NCBI GenBank assembly: GCA_029747585.1 | Contig: JAPEVF010000084.1 | Location: 1 to 64,000, forward strand | Length of the DNA: 64,000 nucleotides | Source: Pleurotus djamor | Taxonomy: Eukaryota; Basidiomycota; Agaricomycetes; Agaricales; Pleurotaceae | Direction: 5' to 3' | Part shown: positions 43,958 to 56,654 of the stretch, piece after piece | Numbering within the stretch: the stretch's first letter is position 1 | Layout of the letters: each line of letters begins with the position of its first letter | Notes under the pieces: model-generated | What the model saw: only the letters and a program-made list of their open reading frames with translations | Database searches by the model: none | What the model was told of the DNA's origin: nothing | Position numbers and translations under genes: made by a program

Positions 43958-44678
43958 ATGGCCAACGCATCCGCAAAACGCATCGGTGCGACATAGTCTT
44001 GCGCTGCAGAATAACTGAAAAACATATCTTCTGTCGCAGCGAACCAAAATGAAGCTACCATCAAGACGCTCCGTTTGGGCATGATTCTCCCCACAGTGCT
44101 CTCTCTGCTCTTTCGTTTGCTTTTTCGTAGAAGCTCCTTGCCGCCTTCAAAAACCTCTCTCGCCCTCTATATCGTCACCTTCGTTCCAGCCTTTTTCCTG
44201 TCCAACTATCTGGTCAGGATTGGTTCGCCACGACGTGATCCCACCACGGGTACGTTGATATCCTACGGCGAAGACCTGGGTCAACAGGGAATTACCGAAT
44301 GGTGTCTCGATATCATATACATCACTTGTGGGTTGTTCTCTGTTTCGGTTCTTCCTGTCTCCTTCATTTCCTTCTAGGGGCATGCCAAGTGGGTAGTGGG
44401 GCTTTCGGGGAGTGGGTATGGTGGATATATCTTATCGTGAGTTCTATTTGCGCAGTTGATGCTGGGAAATTCATTTGACCGTATCTTAGATTCCTATCTA
44501 TGCTGTATACAAGCTGTGGACTTCGATGATTTCTCCCATGCTACTCGGTCGTGGGTCGGGAGCCCCAGACGACCAGAGTTCTACCGCGGAATCCACGAGT
44601 AAACGACAGGAAAAGTTGCGGAAGAGACAGGAACGTGGTGATCCACGAGTCCAAAGTCGGACTGTTAAGAAACAGTAG
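43958..44678 (+). CDS. SND2: SND2/TMEM208 ER-targeting membrane protein
   Basis: Component of the SRP-independent (SND) route for membrane protein insertion at the ER. Exon 1 (43958-43985) gives MANASAKRI; the intron to 44039 joins ANQNEATIKTLRLGMILPTV, the typical N-terminus of TMEM208 proteins. Then LSLLFRLLFRRSSLPPSKTS, LALYIVTFVPAFFLSNYLVR and GITEWCLDIIYIT, followed after a short intron by an exon with GAFGEWVWWIYL, and IPIYAVYKLWTSMISPMLLG. The tail is KRQEKLRKRQERGDPRVQSR and TVKKQ, with TAG at 44676-44678. Three or so membrane helices with basic ends match the family. Assigned from motif order. Confidence 0.86.
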
Positions 44679-44795
44679 TCATTCAAGTTATATACATGCT
44701 TGTGCAATTCACACGACCAAATCAACCAGCCCGTTGGTAAACGAAAGTACGGAAATCGGACAAAGATTGTTGTGGGGTACTTAATCCCTAAAATC

Positions 44796-46470
44796 TCAAG
44801 CGAGGGTGGCAAATCCAACTTGGCGAGCTCCCGTGTCGAACACTGTTGGTAATTCATGTGTGAGCGAGGATATCCTATGAAACTCCAAGCATAGGACACT
44901 GACCAGTGTAGACGTTTTCCAAAAATACATCTCCCAAGATCCACATATCTGGGAAAGAGAAGATCGACTTGTTGAGCCATCATCGAAGCACGTAAAGGGA
45001 ATGAACAATCTTACTGTTGAAATCGACGGCCGCCACGCCACCTACGCAGGTAGTTGACCCCGCGGTCAACGTTCCCAAGTTGAAACTTCTCGCCGATATG
45101 GGGAAGGATCGGCCACCAAGTGTCAACGACAGCGGCGGGAGGCTGTTGCAAGGGACTAAATTCGGAATGAGTAAACGTTGTTCAAGAACTTGGCCTAGAA
45201 ACTTACAAGTAAAGAAACCTGCACCGACGGTGTTCCTTGCATCCCGAGCGCCCGGAATGTTACTGTAGAATCGAGCGACGTCCGCAGCAGGTCCGAGAAG
45301 TAGAGTGGTTCCAGTATCGACGATGGCCTGTCTACCGGGGACTGCCACCCCGTTTGCATTTGCAGAGGTTAATTGAATTTGCCAGAATCCCTAGAAACGC
45401 GATGACGCTCAATTGGGGATGGCGCAAAGGATAAACAATGAGAAGCATACGACAGTGGTCACGGGAACCTGAGTGAGCGCGCCAGTGAACAAACGAGAGT
45501 TTACGCCGCCCAGGAAGAGCTCAGAACCAGAGGTTGCAAGTTTGAAAGCAAACTGCGATGCTGTGGTTTTCCCTTGTGCAGCAAGTGTTTGGAAGACGGG
45601 GTTAGCTCCAAAAACTGAGATTTGTTGGAACCCCATGCCCAAGAGTCCGTCTGGCGGGAACTCGTCAATCGCAAAACCGGTGGAGTACCGGGTAGCGGCA
45701 CCAACAGCCTGCGTTGTAGCCTAGAGGACCCTCAGACCAGGGAGACGCCTTATTCCAAGATGAAAACCTACGGTTAGGCCGGCGAGACCCACAGTATCTT
45801 GGAAAATAGTTCCCGATACGGTGGACCCGTCACCAAAGGCAAGGTTGAAAGTACGACCTAGATTGCGGGAGGTCGAACTAGCGGAAGTAGTCCATAACGT
45901 GTGACCCCTGCAGTTAACGTTGCAGTTCGACGCAGGGAGGAAGAGGTCGCTACTGCCTGTCGTCGACTGTCAGATAATCTCCGTGCGTAAGCAGAGCTTA
46001 ACATGCCTGTATCGAAGTCAACTACGGAGAACTCAGTCAGTGCAATGGAAAGAGGCCTAATGACGAATGCGACTCACCGGTGAAGGTTTTCGGTGGCGTT
46101 CCGACGGTTATAGCACCATGCCAGAGAACTTCTTGATCATCGACTAGAGGGTCGGCACCAGTGGCACGTTTGGTGGCATTTCGAAAATCGTTGGGGTGAA
46201 TCAAGCCGGTATTCCTCTCAAAGGCAGCGAATCCGCGATTGAGTTTACTTGAAAGGCGCGTAAGGGTACGATCCACGGGCTATTTCGGAGCACTCACTTG
46301 CTCACTCTGACTATCTGACTTTGTAAGGCCTTGATATTGACAGTACCGTCAGCATTGGTCACAGCAGAACGCTTGGTCAATGGGATACGAATGCCGTTGT
46401 TCTCAGGGGCGGGGATCGCGGTGGAGACGATGGCAAGGCTGACGAAGGAGAGGAGAGCGGTAAGGCGCAT
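44796..46470 (-). CDS. Secreted pepsin-type aspartic protease (A1 family)
   Basis: Signal peptide MRLTALLSFVSLAIVSTAIP, then a propeptide (NNGIRIPLTKRSAVTNADGT, then LSSKLNRGFAAFERNTGL). Mature part: HGAITVGTPPKTF, VDFDTGSSDLFLPASNCN (first catalytic DTG), TLWTTSASSTSRNLG, AFGDGSTVSGTIFQDTV, FAIDEFPPDGLLGMGFQQIS, TSGSELFLGGVNSRLFTGAL, GRQAIVDTGTTLLLGP (second catalytic DTG), STTCVGGVAAVDFN, PDMWILGDVFLENVYTVFDT and RQVGFATLA. Both DTG triads and the Cys pairs are intact, so it should be active at acidic pH as a secreted or vacuolar pepsin-like enzyme (polyporopepsin type). About six to eight exons. The stop is at 44796-44798. Confidence 0.9.
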
Positions 46471-47272
46471 GGTTGGAGCTGCTTGACCAGGGGAGTGGGG
46501 GAGTGCAAGCCTACCCTCGGTTGGGTGCCAAACACGCGTTACTTATAGCTAACACGGAGTCGCGTTCTTGAGCTCGAAATGAGCTTCTCTTGCGCACGAG
46601 CGCATGCTACATGGTGTTCTTGTCGCTAGCCATGCAGCAACTGTGCACAAAGATAGCCGCTTCTTGACACAACAGTGAAGTGGAGTTGAAATAGAGCCAT
46701 GCTCGAACCACACGTTCGGCAGGTAGTTCCACGGGTGTGTGGAAGCGAGAGAGTAGCATCGAAGGGGGTATCACCTGGGCAGCTACCGGGAGCAAGAATA
46801 TCCTTCACGATCCCAGGAATAGCCTGCGATAAAAGGGTGGATTGAATCATCGAGGGTTAATTTTACGCAGAAATTTACCCACAGGCAGTTCATATTTAGC
46901 AATGGCATGAGAGATCTAAGACTGGGAAGTGTGCTAGTCCTTGATCGTGAGTCGATGGGCATATGGACAACTCGGCCACCGTCGCTCAGACCTCAACTCG
47001 AGGTTGCATGGATTCGAAGGCTAAGCGACAAGTACCCTAACAGTGTCGCGGCTCATGAACGGGACATGCTATCACACGATCACATGACCATGTGGTTACT
47101 TCCTGATTCATGAACGAGATGGTGGCCACCTTCAACCCAGCTTCAACCCAAGACTCTCTCTTCCAAGCGATACTGAAAGCACCTTCCTTACTAACTTCAC
47201 CCTTACTGACAAGCAGCAGAAAGTAAGTGTCCTAGCTGTGCTTCTCGTTATACTCCACCTCACATGCACTAG
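46471..47272. other. Intergenic 802 bp, divergent promoters
   Basis: 5' flanks of the aspartic protease (minus) and Sfr1-like gene (plus). acttatagctaac near 46540 could serve as a TATA-like element for the protease. An ATG at about 47110 opens a 36-codon frame that I could not join cleanly to the next exon. No other gene seen. Confidence 0.4.
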
Positions 47273-49588
47273 ATGGAGCAAGCCAACGTTGAAACATTGG
47301 TCATTCCTGACGCATACGAAGAGGTCGACCACACTTCTCGCCCACCTGTTCATGAAGATCAAATGTACGACGTAGAAAACCTGTTCGCGCCAGAGTCTAG
47401 CCCCATATTAGAATCGGATAGTGCGCATATATCAAGGCTCGCGACCGCGGAGGAAGGCCTCTGGTCCAGTCAGAGGGTTTCTTCGAGCAGTATAGTAGTA
47501 AGTTATAGTAAGTAAGTACCACAGGATATCGGTACTAAGCGACACTCCAGATCGAAGGCGACTGTGCGTCAGTAGAGCCAGAGATCAAAGCTGCTTGGGC
47601 CGATGCACCGAACCAAATTCAAGTATTATTCAATGAAGGAGCAGGCGGTATGGGCGTGGATGATGGGAGCTCCCATGGGATGTTCAGCGCTGAGGCCATT
47701 GACTTCGAGGAGAACGAGACCAGATTCGGAGGCGATGTGGGCGAATTTGCGAGCGAAGCATACATGGTAAGTACAAGGAGAAATTCAGAGGTATATGCCA
47801 CTGAAGTATTCGCAGGAGTTTGAGCCTTCTTCACCTCCGACAAGTTCCAGCCCACCGCAGATATTCTCTTCACCACAGATGTCTCAGTCATCCGAAGCTT
47901 CCGATACGATGAGTACGGACGACGTGGATGAGCTTTGTGATGACGTTGAGGTACGCGCCAATAGTCTGGGAGTTACGGTGGAAATGCGAATAAACGTTAC
48001 AGGAGCATGAAGTGACCGCGTCGCTCGATGAAAACGACGTCCTTGCGCGCGTCAACAGTGCTGAGGTTGACGACGGCAATATTGTGAGGCAAGAAGATCA
48101 AGAAACAGAAGTTTCCCAGGGGAGTATTGAGCGGGGACCGATCGAGGTATGTTTAGGGTATAGAAGAGGGCGTGAAGCTACCGCTGACTAGAGTCTCAGG
48201 AACAGGGCGAAACTGTCACTGAGAGCCACGAAGTCCCTGAATATTTGCACGTACAACTTGTGGACAGTATTTCAGACGAAAGCCAAATTGAACAGGCCCA
48301 AGGAGAGTGTGACAACGCAGAGGCCACTCCATTGAAACAGCCGGGAGACGAGCGGCGCAAAGACATGGAAGAACGAGATATCTCGCCACAAACGAGCGAC
48401 GGACTGGATGACGGCAAGGTTCAAGTCGATAAGGAGCAGCAAGCATTTCCCGCCCTGTTCGAAGTACAGTTTGCCGAGATACCGTTATCGCCAATGCCAA
48501 TGGAACCTATTGGAATGGACCTTGACGAGGCGAAGGAGCTTCCCCATCAAGAGCACGCGGATCCGGGCGACGCTGACCAGGACATATCCACCTACGCCGA
48601 CTTCAGCGAGGTGGTAACGATACCGGAACCGGGAAACGATGGCGCACAAGACCCACCTGTCCCTGTTTCTACCGCATTAGTATTGGGCGCAGATGGACAG
48701 GCGAAAGCGGCAGACGAGGATGATGACCAGCGACGCACCCAGAGCATTGCGGAGGCCCATAAAATCAAGACAGCGGACCAGATTGAAATACAAGTGGGTG
48801 CACGCAACGCGGGGAGATTATAACGCTGACCTAAGACCCAGGATGCAAAGATCAGGGAGGACTTGCCCAATCCAAGGAGACCGACCGCCGCATCGCAAAG
48901 GCGACAATTCAGGAAATTGACCAAACCCTTCCGCACTCCGTTCGTTCAACCCAAGAGTGCGGCAAAGAAGGAACCGATCGTAGATGAACAACCAGTTGTT
49001 ACGGAAGATACCACGAAACAGAGCGAGAAGCCCCCAACTCCAAAAACTGAGAATATGATCAGGCATCGCACCGTGAAGGCGGCTGCGCAGTTCAAATCCC
49101 CGCTTGCTGCATGTGCATCGACCCAAGTCATACCATCAGTGAGAATGACGCCTCAAATCCAATTCCTCGAAAGAAAGATACAGGTATTGAAGAGAGCGGT
49201 CAAAATTCAGAGCGATGGCGACGAGCAAAACTTGGAGAATCTTGCCAAGAAATGGAAAGAAGCCGCTCAAGAGGCAGCATGGTCAGTATGGGAGTTGGTA
49301 AAGGACAGAGCGCAGGACGATGGCTCTAAGGGTTGGGGCAGCGAGCAGGACAGCGGGAAGCGATCTTTCAGCGATAGTTGGGGATGGGAAGAGCAAGACG
49401 AAGCCAAAGCAAGGAAACTATCTGGTGGGGAAGAAATGGAGGATGAGTCCGACGGCAAAGAACGACGTGCGTCACTTGATGAGGACGATGACGAAGGAAA
49501 TCAAGATACAATTGGGACGATGCTACGTCAGTTTGGGATTGCGCCGGAGACGTTGGGTTGGGACGACAACGAAGGAACGTTTTGTTGA
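47273..49588 (+). CDS. Sfr1/Mei5-like DNA recombination accessory protein
   Basis: The C-terminal 120 residues contain MTPQIQFLERKIQVLKRAVK, then EQNLENLAKKWKEAAQEAAW and SVWELVKDRAQDDG, a coiled-coil signature of the Mei5/Sfr1 family, which pairs with Swi5 and stimulates Rad51/Dmc1 strand exchange. It ends with a region rich in acidic and Gly residues and GIAPETLGWDDNEGTFC (49588). The rest, about 500 residues over six exons, is highly acidic and disordered: EQANVETLVIPDAYEEVD, EFEPSSPPTSSSPPQIFSSP, MDLDEAKELPHQEHADPGDA. A basic patch (QRRQFRKLTKPFRTPFVQPK) precedes the Sfr1 domain. The ATG at 47273 is the first certain coding position; an upstream exon is possible. Nuclear by inference. Confidence 0.65.
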
Positions 49589-49676
49589 TTGTGGTACTTT
49601 GTCAAAAAGTTGAGATACCCCTGAGTCAGAATTCATCGTGGTTTCCTGTTGTGACTTGCAATGACCGCGATCATCC

Positions 49677-52517
<2,841 letters not shown>

Positions 52518-52717
52518 GCACCAAACCACGAAATGAACCACAATTTGATCAATTACACGATACAATTGTCCGATGATGCAAAAATGTACAGAGGAATAAA
52601 AGACGCATTCGCGTCGATAATGATATCTTGCACGCTATTGAAGTATGTTTGTTAGTGTCACGAAGACCGATTGATGATCGAGTTGGGTTGATGCTTACCA
52701 GTTACTAATCATAGCGT

Positions 52718-53251
52718 TCAGCGCATGAAGGGTATGGGCTGGACTTGTCGAGCGACTCGTAACGCATTCTCTACACCAGCCCGAGGAAGAAGCCCCTTAC
52801 GAACCGCCTCCTCCAACACCGTTTCCAACCAATTCTGACAGTTCCACTCTCCATCAGGCTTCCGGACAGGCGTCCTGGATGCGATTTTCTCGAGTTCCAT
52901 CCGTTCCTTGTAGCCGATACGTCCAATATTTACCGAGACGCCATCCTCGATCGTAATACCCCCTACGGCAACGGTGATGGGACCCCAATTGGTCAAGTGG
53001 TCGCTTCCGGGCTCGCGAACAATGTGAACTCTGCGGTGGACTCGATGCCCATCGCTGGTATGGCCGAGTGGCCATGAAAGTGACCAGTGCTGGTCTCGAG
53101 GTGTTGGACGCCAGGTTCGCAGCGAACGGCAGCGAACGATGTTCAAGCTGACGTCGAGTGGCCCTACTCGTTCTGAGTCGACATATTTCCACAAACCGAC
53201 AGGCCCGATCCTGCCTTCTGGTCTACCCAAGTTAGGAAGATAATCTACCAT
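52718..53251 (-). CDS. Conserved fungal protein of unknown function with CQNW motif
   Basis: Single exon, 177 codons, start 53251 (MVDYLPNLGRPEGRIGPVGL). Features: WKYVDSERVGPLDVSLNIVR, TWRPTPRDQHWSLSWPL, VHRRVHIVREPGSDHLTNWG, VSVNIGRIGYKERMELEKIA and DGEWNCQNWLETVLEEAVRK, ending RQVQPIPFMR. The spacing of HWSL, then VHIVRE, IG, and finally NCQNW resembles a group of fungal proteins with a Cys-Gln-x-Trp box near the C-terminus, which recalls papain-like NlpC/peptidase folds with a Cys and His, but this is only a resemblance. No signal peptide or membrane segment. Its product cannot be named. Lies back-to-back with the APH kinase, 441 bp apart. Confidence 0.6.
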   Translation of the reverse strand: MVDYLPNLGRPEGRIGPVGLWKYVDSERVGPLDVSLNIVRCRSLRTWRPTPRDQHWSLSWPLGHTSDGHRVHRRVHIVREPGSDHLTNWGPITVAVGGITIEDGVSVNIGRIGYKERMELEKIASRTPVRKPDGEWNCQNWLETVLEEAVRKGLLPRAGVENALRVARQVQPIPFMR

Positions 53252-53691
53252 GTTTGGTTGAGGAAGACGGTAAAAAGTAGCCAGTGAATGAGAGACTGGG
53301 GAGTGCGAGAGCTTTGTGTGTGGCACTGCCTGGGTCTACATTGTACGGGTATTTAAGCATCTCGGAGTGGACAATGTGGTCATGGCCAACAATGAGTGGC
53401 TACGCAATTCGTGTTTAGCAGACAAACTAGACGCTGACTTCATGGACCCCCAAATTTGGAAATCGGTGGCTTTCTGTCTTAGCTTTGTTCGCGTCGATGC
53501 TTTGTTCTTGGTCTTGACCCAGGTGAGTTGCGTCGTCATTTGGACACCGATTTCTCAAACTGATTGACTTGATAAGTGGCACTTACATCGTCACCCCAGA
53601 TGTCCTCAGATTCACGGTACTTCAATCCTTCCTTTGCTTTACTCCACCGCACGATACTCAAGTTCTCTCACTCATCAGTTCCTCGAACCCC
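53252..53691. other. Intergenic 440 bp, divergent promoters
   Basis: Between the unknown gene (minus) and the APH-fold kinase (plus). An in-frame open stretch before the kinase ATG (53569-53691) has no conserved features. Nothing else seen. Confidence 0.4.
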
Positions 53692-54549
53692 ATGTCTATC
53701 TTGGAAGATTCTCCGATCTTCCACCCGCCAGCCGATGTCATTGATCGCATCGTGAAAGCCGTCGCGTCTTCGAGCCATTATCAAACGGAAGGTACCCCAA
53801 TCGTTAACACAAGCACCTCCAGCTTTGTTACCACCATCGATCTCGGTGGTGAACGCCGATTCGTCAAGTGCGGAGCTGACGTGGCCGTCTATGAAGCCCT
53901 TTCTATGGAATTTGTCCGGTCTTCGACGAGCATCCCCGTGCCTAAACTCTTCGCTGTGTTCTCCCATTCTGATTGGACCTACATCGTCATGGAGTACATC
54001 AAGGCAGATACACTTGACAGCGCCCAGTTCTCCATGACTCCAGAGCAACTCTTTTCAGTGGCTCATGAACTCAAGGGCTTTGTCTCGCAGCTCAAGACTC
54101 TTTCCTCCAAGCACGCTACTCCTCTCACTGCCCTCGGAGCCTGGCCCTCAGGCCCGTATCGCAATGTTTACTTCCAAGGCATACGTCCTAATCAAGCTTT
54201 CCGCACTATGCGCGAGTTCTACGGGTACTGGCTTGGCCGTTTGACCCACGGAGACCAGGAGGAACTGCGCCTCGATTCTCTCGCAACGGCGACATATTCT
54301 CCAACACTGACGCATGGCGACCTTTCACCCCGAAATATTCTCGTCCAAGACGGCAAAGTAATCGCCGTTCTCGACTGGGAAACATTTGGGTGGTACCCCG
54401 ACTTTTGGGAGTATATGGCCGCACTCCGATCCGCATGGTCTCTCAGTTGGATGAACAGCCTTGAGCAATGCTTTGGGAAGATCCCTCAGACAGGTGGTCG
54501 TTTCTTGTCGATCGTTCACTCTGCATTGTCTCCAAGTCCTCAGAATTAA
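53692..54549 (+). CDS. APH-fold phosphotransferase (aminoglycoside phosphotransferase family)
   Basis: Single exon, 285 codons, starting MSILEDSPIFHPPADVIDRI. Motifs: SFVTTIDLGGERRFVKCG (ATP-binding Lys in FVKCG), SIPVPKLFAVFSHSDWTYIV, MEYIKADTLDSAQ, the catalytic loop THGDLSPRNILVQDGKVIA (HGD-x-P-x-N), LDWETFGWYPDFWEYMAALR (Mg2+-binding Asp of LDWE), and SWMNSLEQCFGKIPQ. Such proteins are abundant in basidiomycetes; despite the family name, the substrate is usually unknown and drug resistance is not implied. Convergent with the dehydrogenase gene, 85 bp between stops. Confidence 0.85.
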   Translation: MSILEDSPIFHPPADVIDRIVKAVASSSHYQTEGTPIVNTSTSSFVTTIDLGGERRFVKCGADVAVYEALSMEFVRSSTSIPVPKLFAVFSHSDWTYIVMEYIKADTLDSAQFSMTPEQLFSVAHELKGFVSQLKTLSSKHATPLTALGAWPSGPYRNVYFQGIRPNQAFRTMREFYGYWLGRLTHGDQEELRLDSLATATYSPTLTHGDLSPRNILVQDGKVIAVLDWETFGWYPDFWEYMAALRSAWSLSWMNSLEQCFGKIPQTGGRFLSIVHSALSPSPQN

Positions 54550-54634
54550 TGATCCACACTACGCTATCACATAACACAATTGTCCTGATTCTATGTACTG
54601 TCCGTTGCACTTGTTCTGTCATTCCGTATTCTTC

Positions 54635-55411
54635 TTACCATGGCACCTCTTTTCCGGCCCAATCCCAAACCTTCCCTCTCTGGTTGACTTGCAATTGCTC
54701 AACGACGCCCACCACCTTCTCTGCAGCGTCCTCTGGCGTGAACGCTTTGTCTTTCACGTCCTTGCTATCCCAAAAACCTTTGCTCAAGTCCGTCTTGACC
54801 GTGCCAGGGTGCATTCCGACACACATCGCCTGTGTTTTGTTCATCGCCAACTGCAAGTCGAACGTTTTGATAACTTGATTGAGCGCCGCCTTGGAAGAGC
54901 GATAAGAATACCATCCTCCCCGTTGGTTGTCTTGTATGGAACCAACGCGAGCGGACATATGCACCCATTTGGTTGGTTCGTCGAGCTGGGCCCTTTGGTT
55001 GGGCAAGAAGCGAGAGAAATGCTTGATGAGCAAGAGGTGGGAGATGACGTTGATCTGGAAAGTTTCTGTGATGTCCCTTGCGTTCAAGTCGGCTGGCTGC
55101 TTCTCTGGGTGTAGGATTCCTCCGGTGAAGAAGGCGGTATGGATGGATGCGTCGTCTGGGACTTGCTTAGCAAGTGAATCTGCTGCTGCAGCGATGCTTT
55201 CTTCAGATGTCAGGTCGAGCTTCAAAAGTCGCAGTCTATCGCCATCCACGCCCTTGAGAGGCGATAGTATCCTCTCTCGTATTTCATCCTTGTTGTCAGC
55301 TCGATGGGTCGCGAACAGCGGTAAGTCGGTGGTTTTGAGTAAGTGGCGTGTAATCGCGAGCGAGAGACCTCTGGTCGAAGGAGACACCAGTAAGAAGCGG
55401 TTGATGGACAT
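54635..55411 (-). CDS. Short-chain dehydrogenase/reductase (SDR), CsgA-like
   Basis: Single exon, 258 codons; the ATG at 55411 gives MSINRFLLVSPSTRGLSLAI, a Rossmann strand with a degenerate glycine motif (PSTRGLSLA). Further: LKLDLTSEESIAAAADSLAK, TAFFTGGILHPEKQPADLNA, TFQINVISHLLLIKHFSRFL, WVHMSARVGSIQDNQRGGWY and the catalytic YRSSKAALNQVIKT (Tyr-x3-Lys), MHPGTVKTDLSKGFWDS. Ser of MSARVGS and the Tyr/Lys form the catalytic set. The overall layout is close to C-factor-like and carbonyl-reductase-like SDRs. Likely NAD(P)H-dependent in the cytosol; substrate unknown. Confidence 0.87.
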   Translation of the reverse strand: MSINRFLLVSPSTRGLSLAITRHLLKTTDLPLFATHRADNKDEIRERILSPLKGVDGDRLRLLKLDLTSEESIAAAADSLAKQVPDDASIHTAFFTGGILHPEKQPADLNARDITETFQINVISHLLLIKHFSRFLPNQRAQLDEPTKWVHMSARVGSIQDNQRGGWYSYRSSKAALNQVIKTFDLQLAMNKTQAMCVGMHPGTVKTDLSKGFWDSKDVKDKAFTPEDAAEKVVGVVEQLQVNQRGKVWDWAGKEVPW

Positions 55412-55742
55412 AATGGTGGTATAAAGGCAAGAAGGGTAGGCCACCGAAGCTTGGACTCGCCTCCATCGTCGATCCTCCCCCCGCCAGCGCGTCATTCGCT
55501 TCTAATCTCCTATCTCTTGATTATGGCCCCTGTCTGACGAGGTCTTCCATTATCCATGCAAGAATCGAGCACATACTAGTTCTTTACAGCTTTTATTGGT
55601 AATAGAGTAACAGAAGAGAATCAGAGAATCGAGCTAGTGACTGGACGCGAACACCATCTCAGGCTCATCTTAGGAACATCTCTCCTATGTCTTCTTAGGA
55701 GCTGCTCAATTCGAGTTTGGATTTGGAACTCCGCAGAAGCAT
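55412..55742. other. Intergenic 331 bp, divergent promoters
   Basis: 5' flanks of the SDR gene (minus) and the small mitochondrial gene (plus). No TATA box near either start was evident, and no gene is seen. Confidence 0.4.
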
Positions 55743-56461
55743 ATGCTCTCCACCTACAGACTCACTGTGCTCAGGACATCCCGGACGGTCTTCGCCGCAC
55801 CTCAGTCGTTTATTCAAAGCAGAGGTGCTCGCTCAAGGCCTCGGGCTGGTGGCGGATGGTCTAGCGACCCGTTGGCTCAAGATGAGAGACTCCTCAAAGT
55901 GAGTTTTCGACCTGCAATCCGACATGCGTCGCGTCTAACTTTACATGCCTTCTCCAGAAACTTGAAGACCAACTCTCACGCGTAAAAGAGAAGATACGAC
56001 GCGAGGAGGAAGAGGAGGAGCGTAAAGCGCACGCTGCGGCAGAAGCATTTGCTCTTTCGAAAAAGGGAGAGGCGGAGGATTTCGCGCTTGCGAGTTGAGT
56101 TGCACGATCATTCCTCTGTTCGATCACTCATTATAGCTCTCGACCTAGATCATAATGCGTACTTCTGGGATCACGTCTTGAACGATGCTGACCGACACCA
56201 GCTTGGCTCTGTAGGCGTTGAATCAAGTACGTCCTATATTGCACCCAAAGAAACTGGCGAACTCACACCAATTAAACCCCACTAGTGGAAGACTTGTACA
56301 CTGTTTACCGTGAAGCCGAAGACGCCATGCAACGACCACCATTCCCTCCGCTGACAGGACTTGATTCTCGGCTGCAAACTGCGCACGCTGTGTATAATAG
56401 CATCCCCGAGAAGATTGGACGCGTCACGAGGGCTACACAGCGGAAGGGTATATGGTGGTAG
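55743..56461 (+). CDS. Small mitochondrial coiled-coil protein of unknown function
   Basis: Start 55743 gives MLSTYRLTVLRTSRTVFAAP, a mitochondrial presequence, then QSRGARSRPRAGGGWSSDPL. Exon 2 is a charged coil: KLEDQLSRVKEKIRREEEEE, RKAHAAAEAFALSKKGEAED. A plain reading stops at TGA 56096-56098. However a 45-bp intron (gttgag to ttatag) that skips this stop joins FALATLDLDHNAYFWDHVLN, and a second (gtacgt to actag) joins DRHQLGSVGVESMEDLYTVY, REAEDAMQRPPFPPLTGLDS and GRVTRATQRKGIWW with TAG at 56459-56461. I favour the longer model (about 185 residues) because the downstream frame is open and protein-like across two junctions. The family is not recognised; an IF1-like ATPase inhibitor was considered but the conserved IF1 motif is not present. 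Confidence 0.55.
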
Positions 56462-56654
56462 AACTCGCCGACAATATGTCATGGAATCACTTCACTGGGT
56501 GGGATGGCTATCCCAGCTCTCTATAAACGAACGGGCTGTCTGTTGGCTTTCGGACCTCCCGACGAATGCACTGGGAGTTTAATCGAATATTGCCCCACCC
56601 CTAATAACTCACGAGAATACAATCGCTTACGTAGTTGCCTTCTCATTGCACTTC

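Noticed and set aside
53692..54549. Antibiotic resistance gene acquired from bacteria
   Set aside because: The APH fold is common in fungal genomes; composition matches the neighbours and nothing points to transfer.
55743..56098. Mitochondrial ATPase inhibitor (IF1)
   Set aside because: Size, presequence and coil are similar, but the conserved IF1 inhibitory segment is not present and the frame continues across a likely intron.
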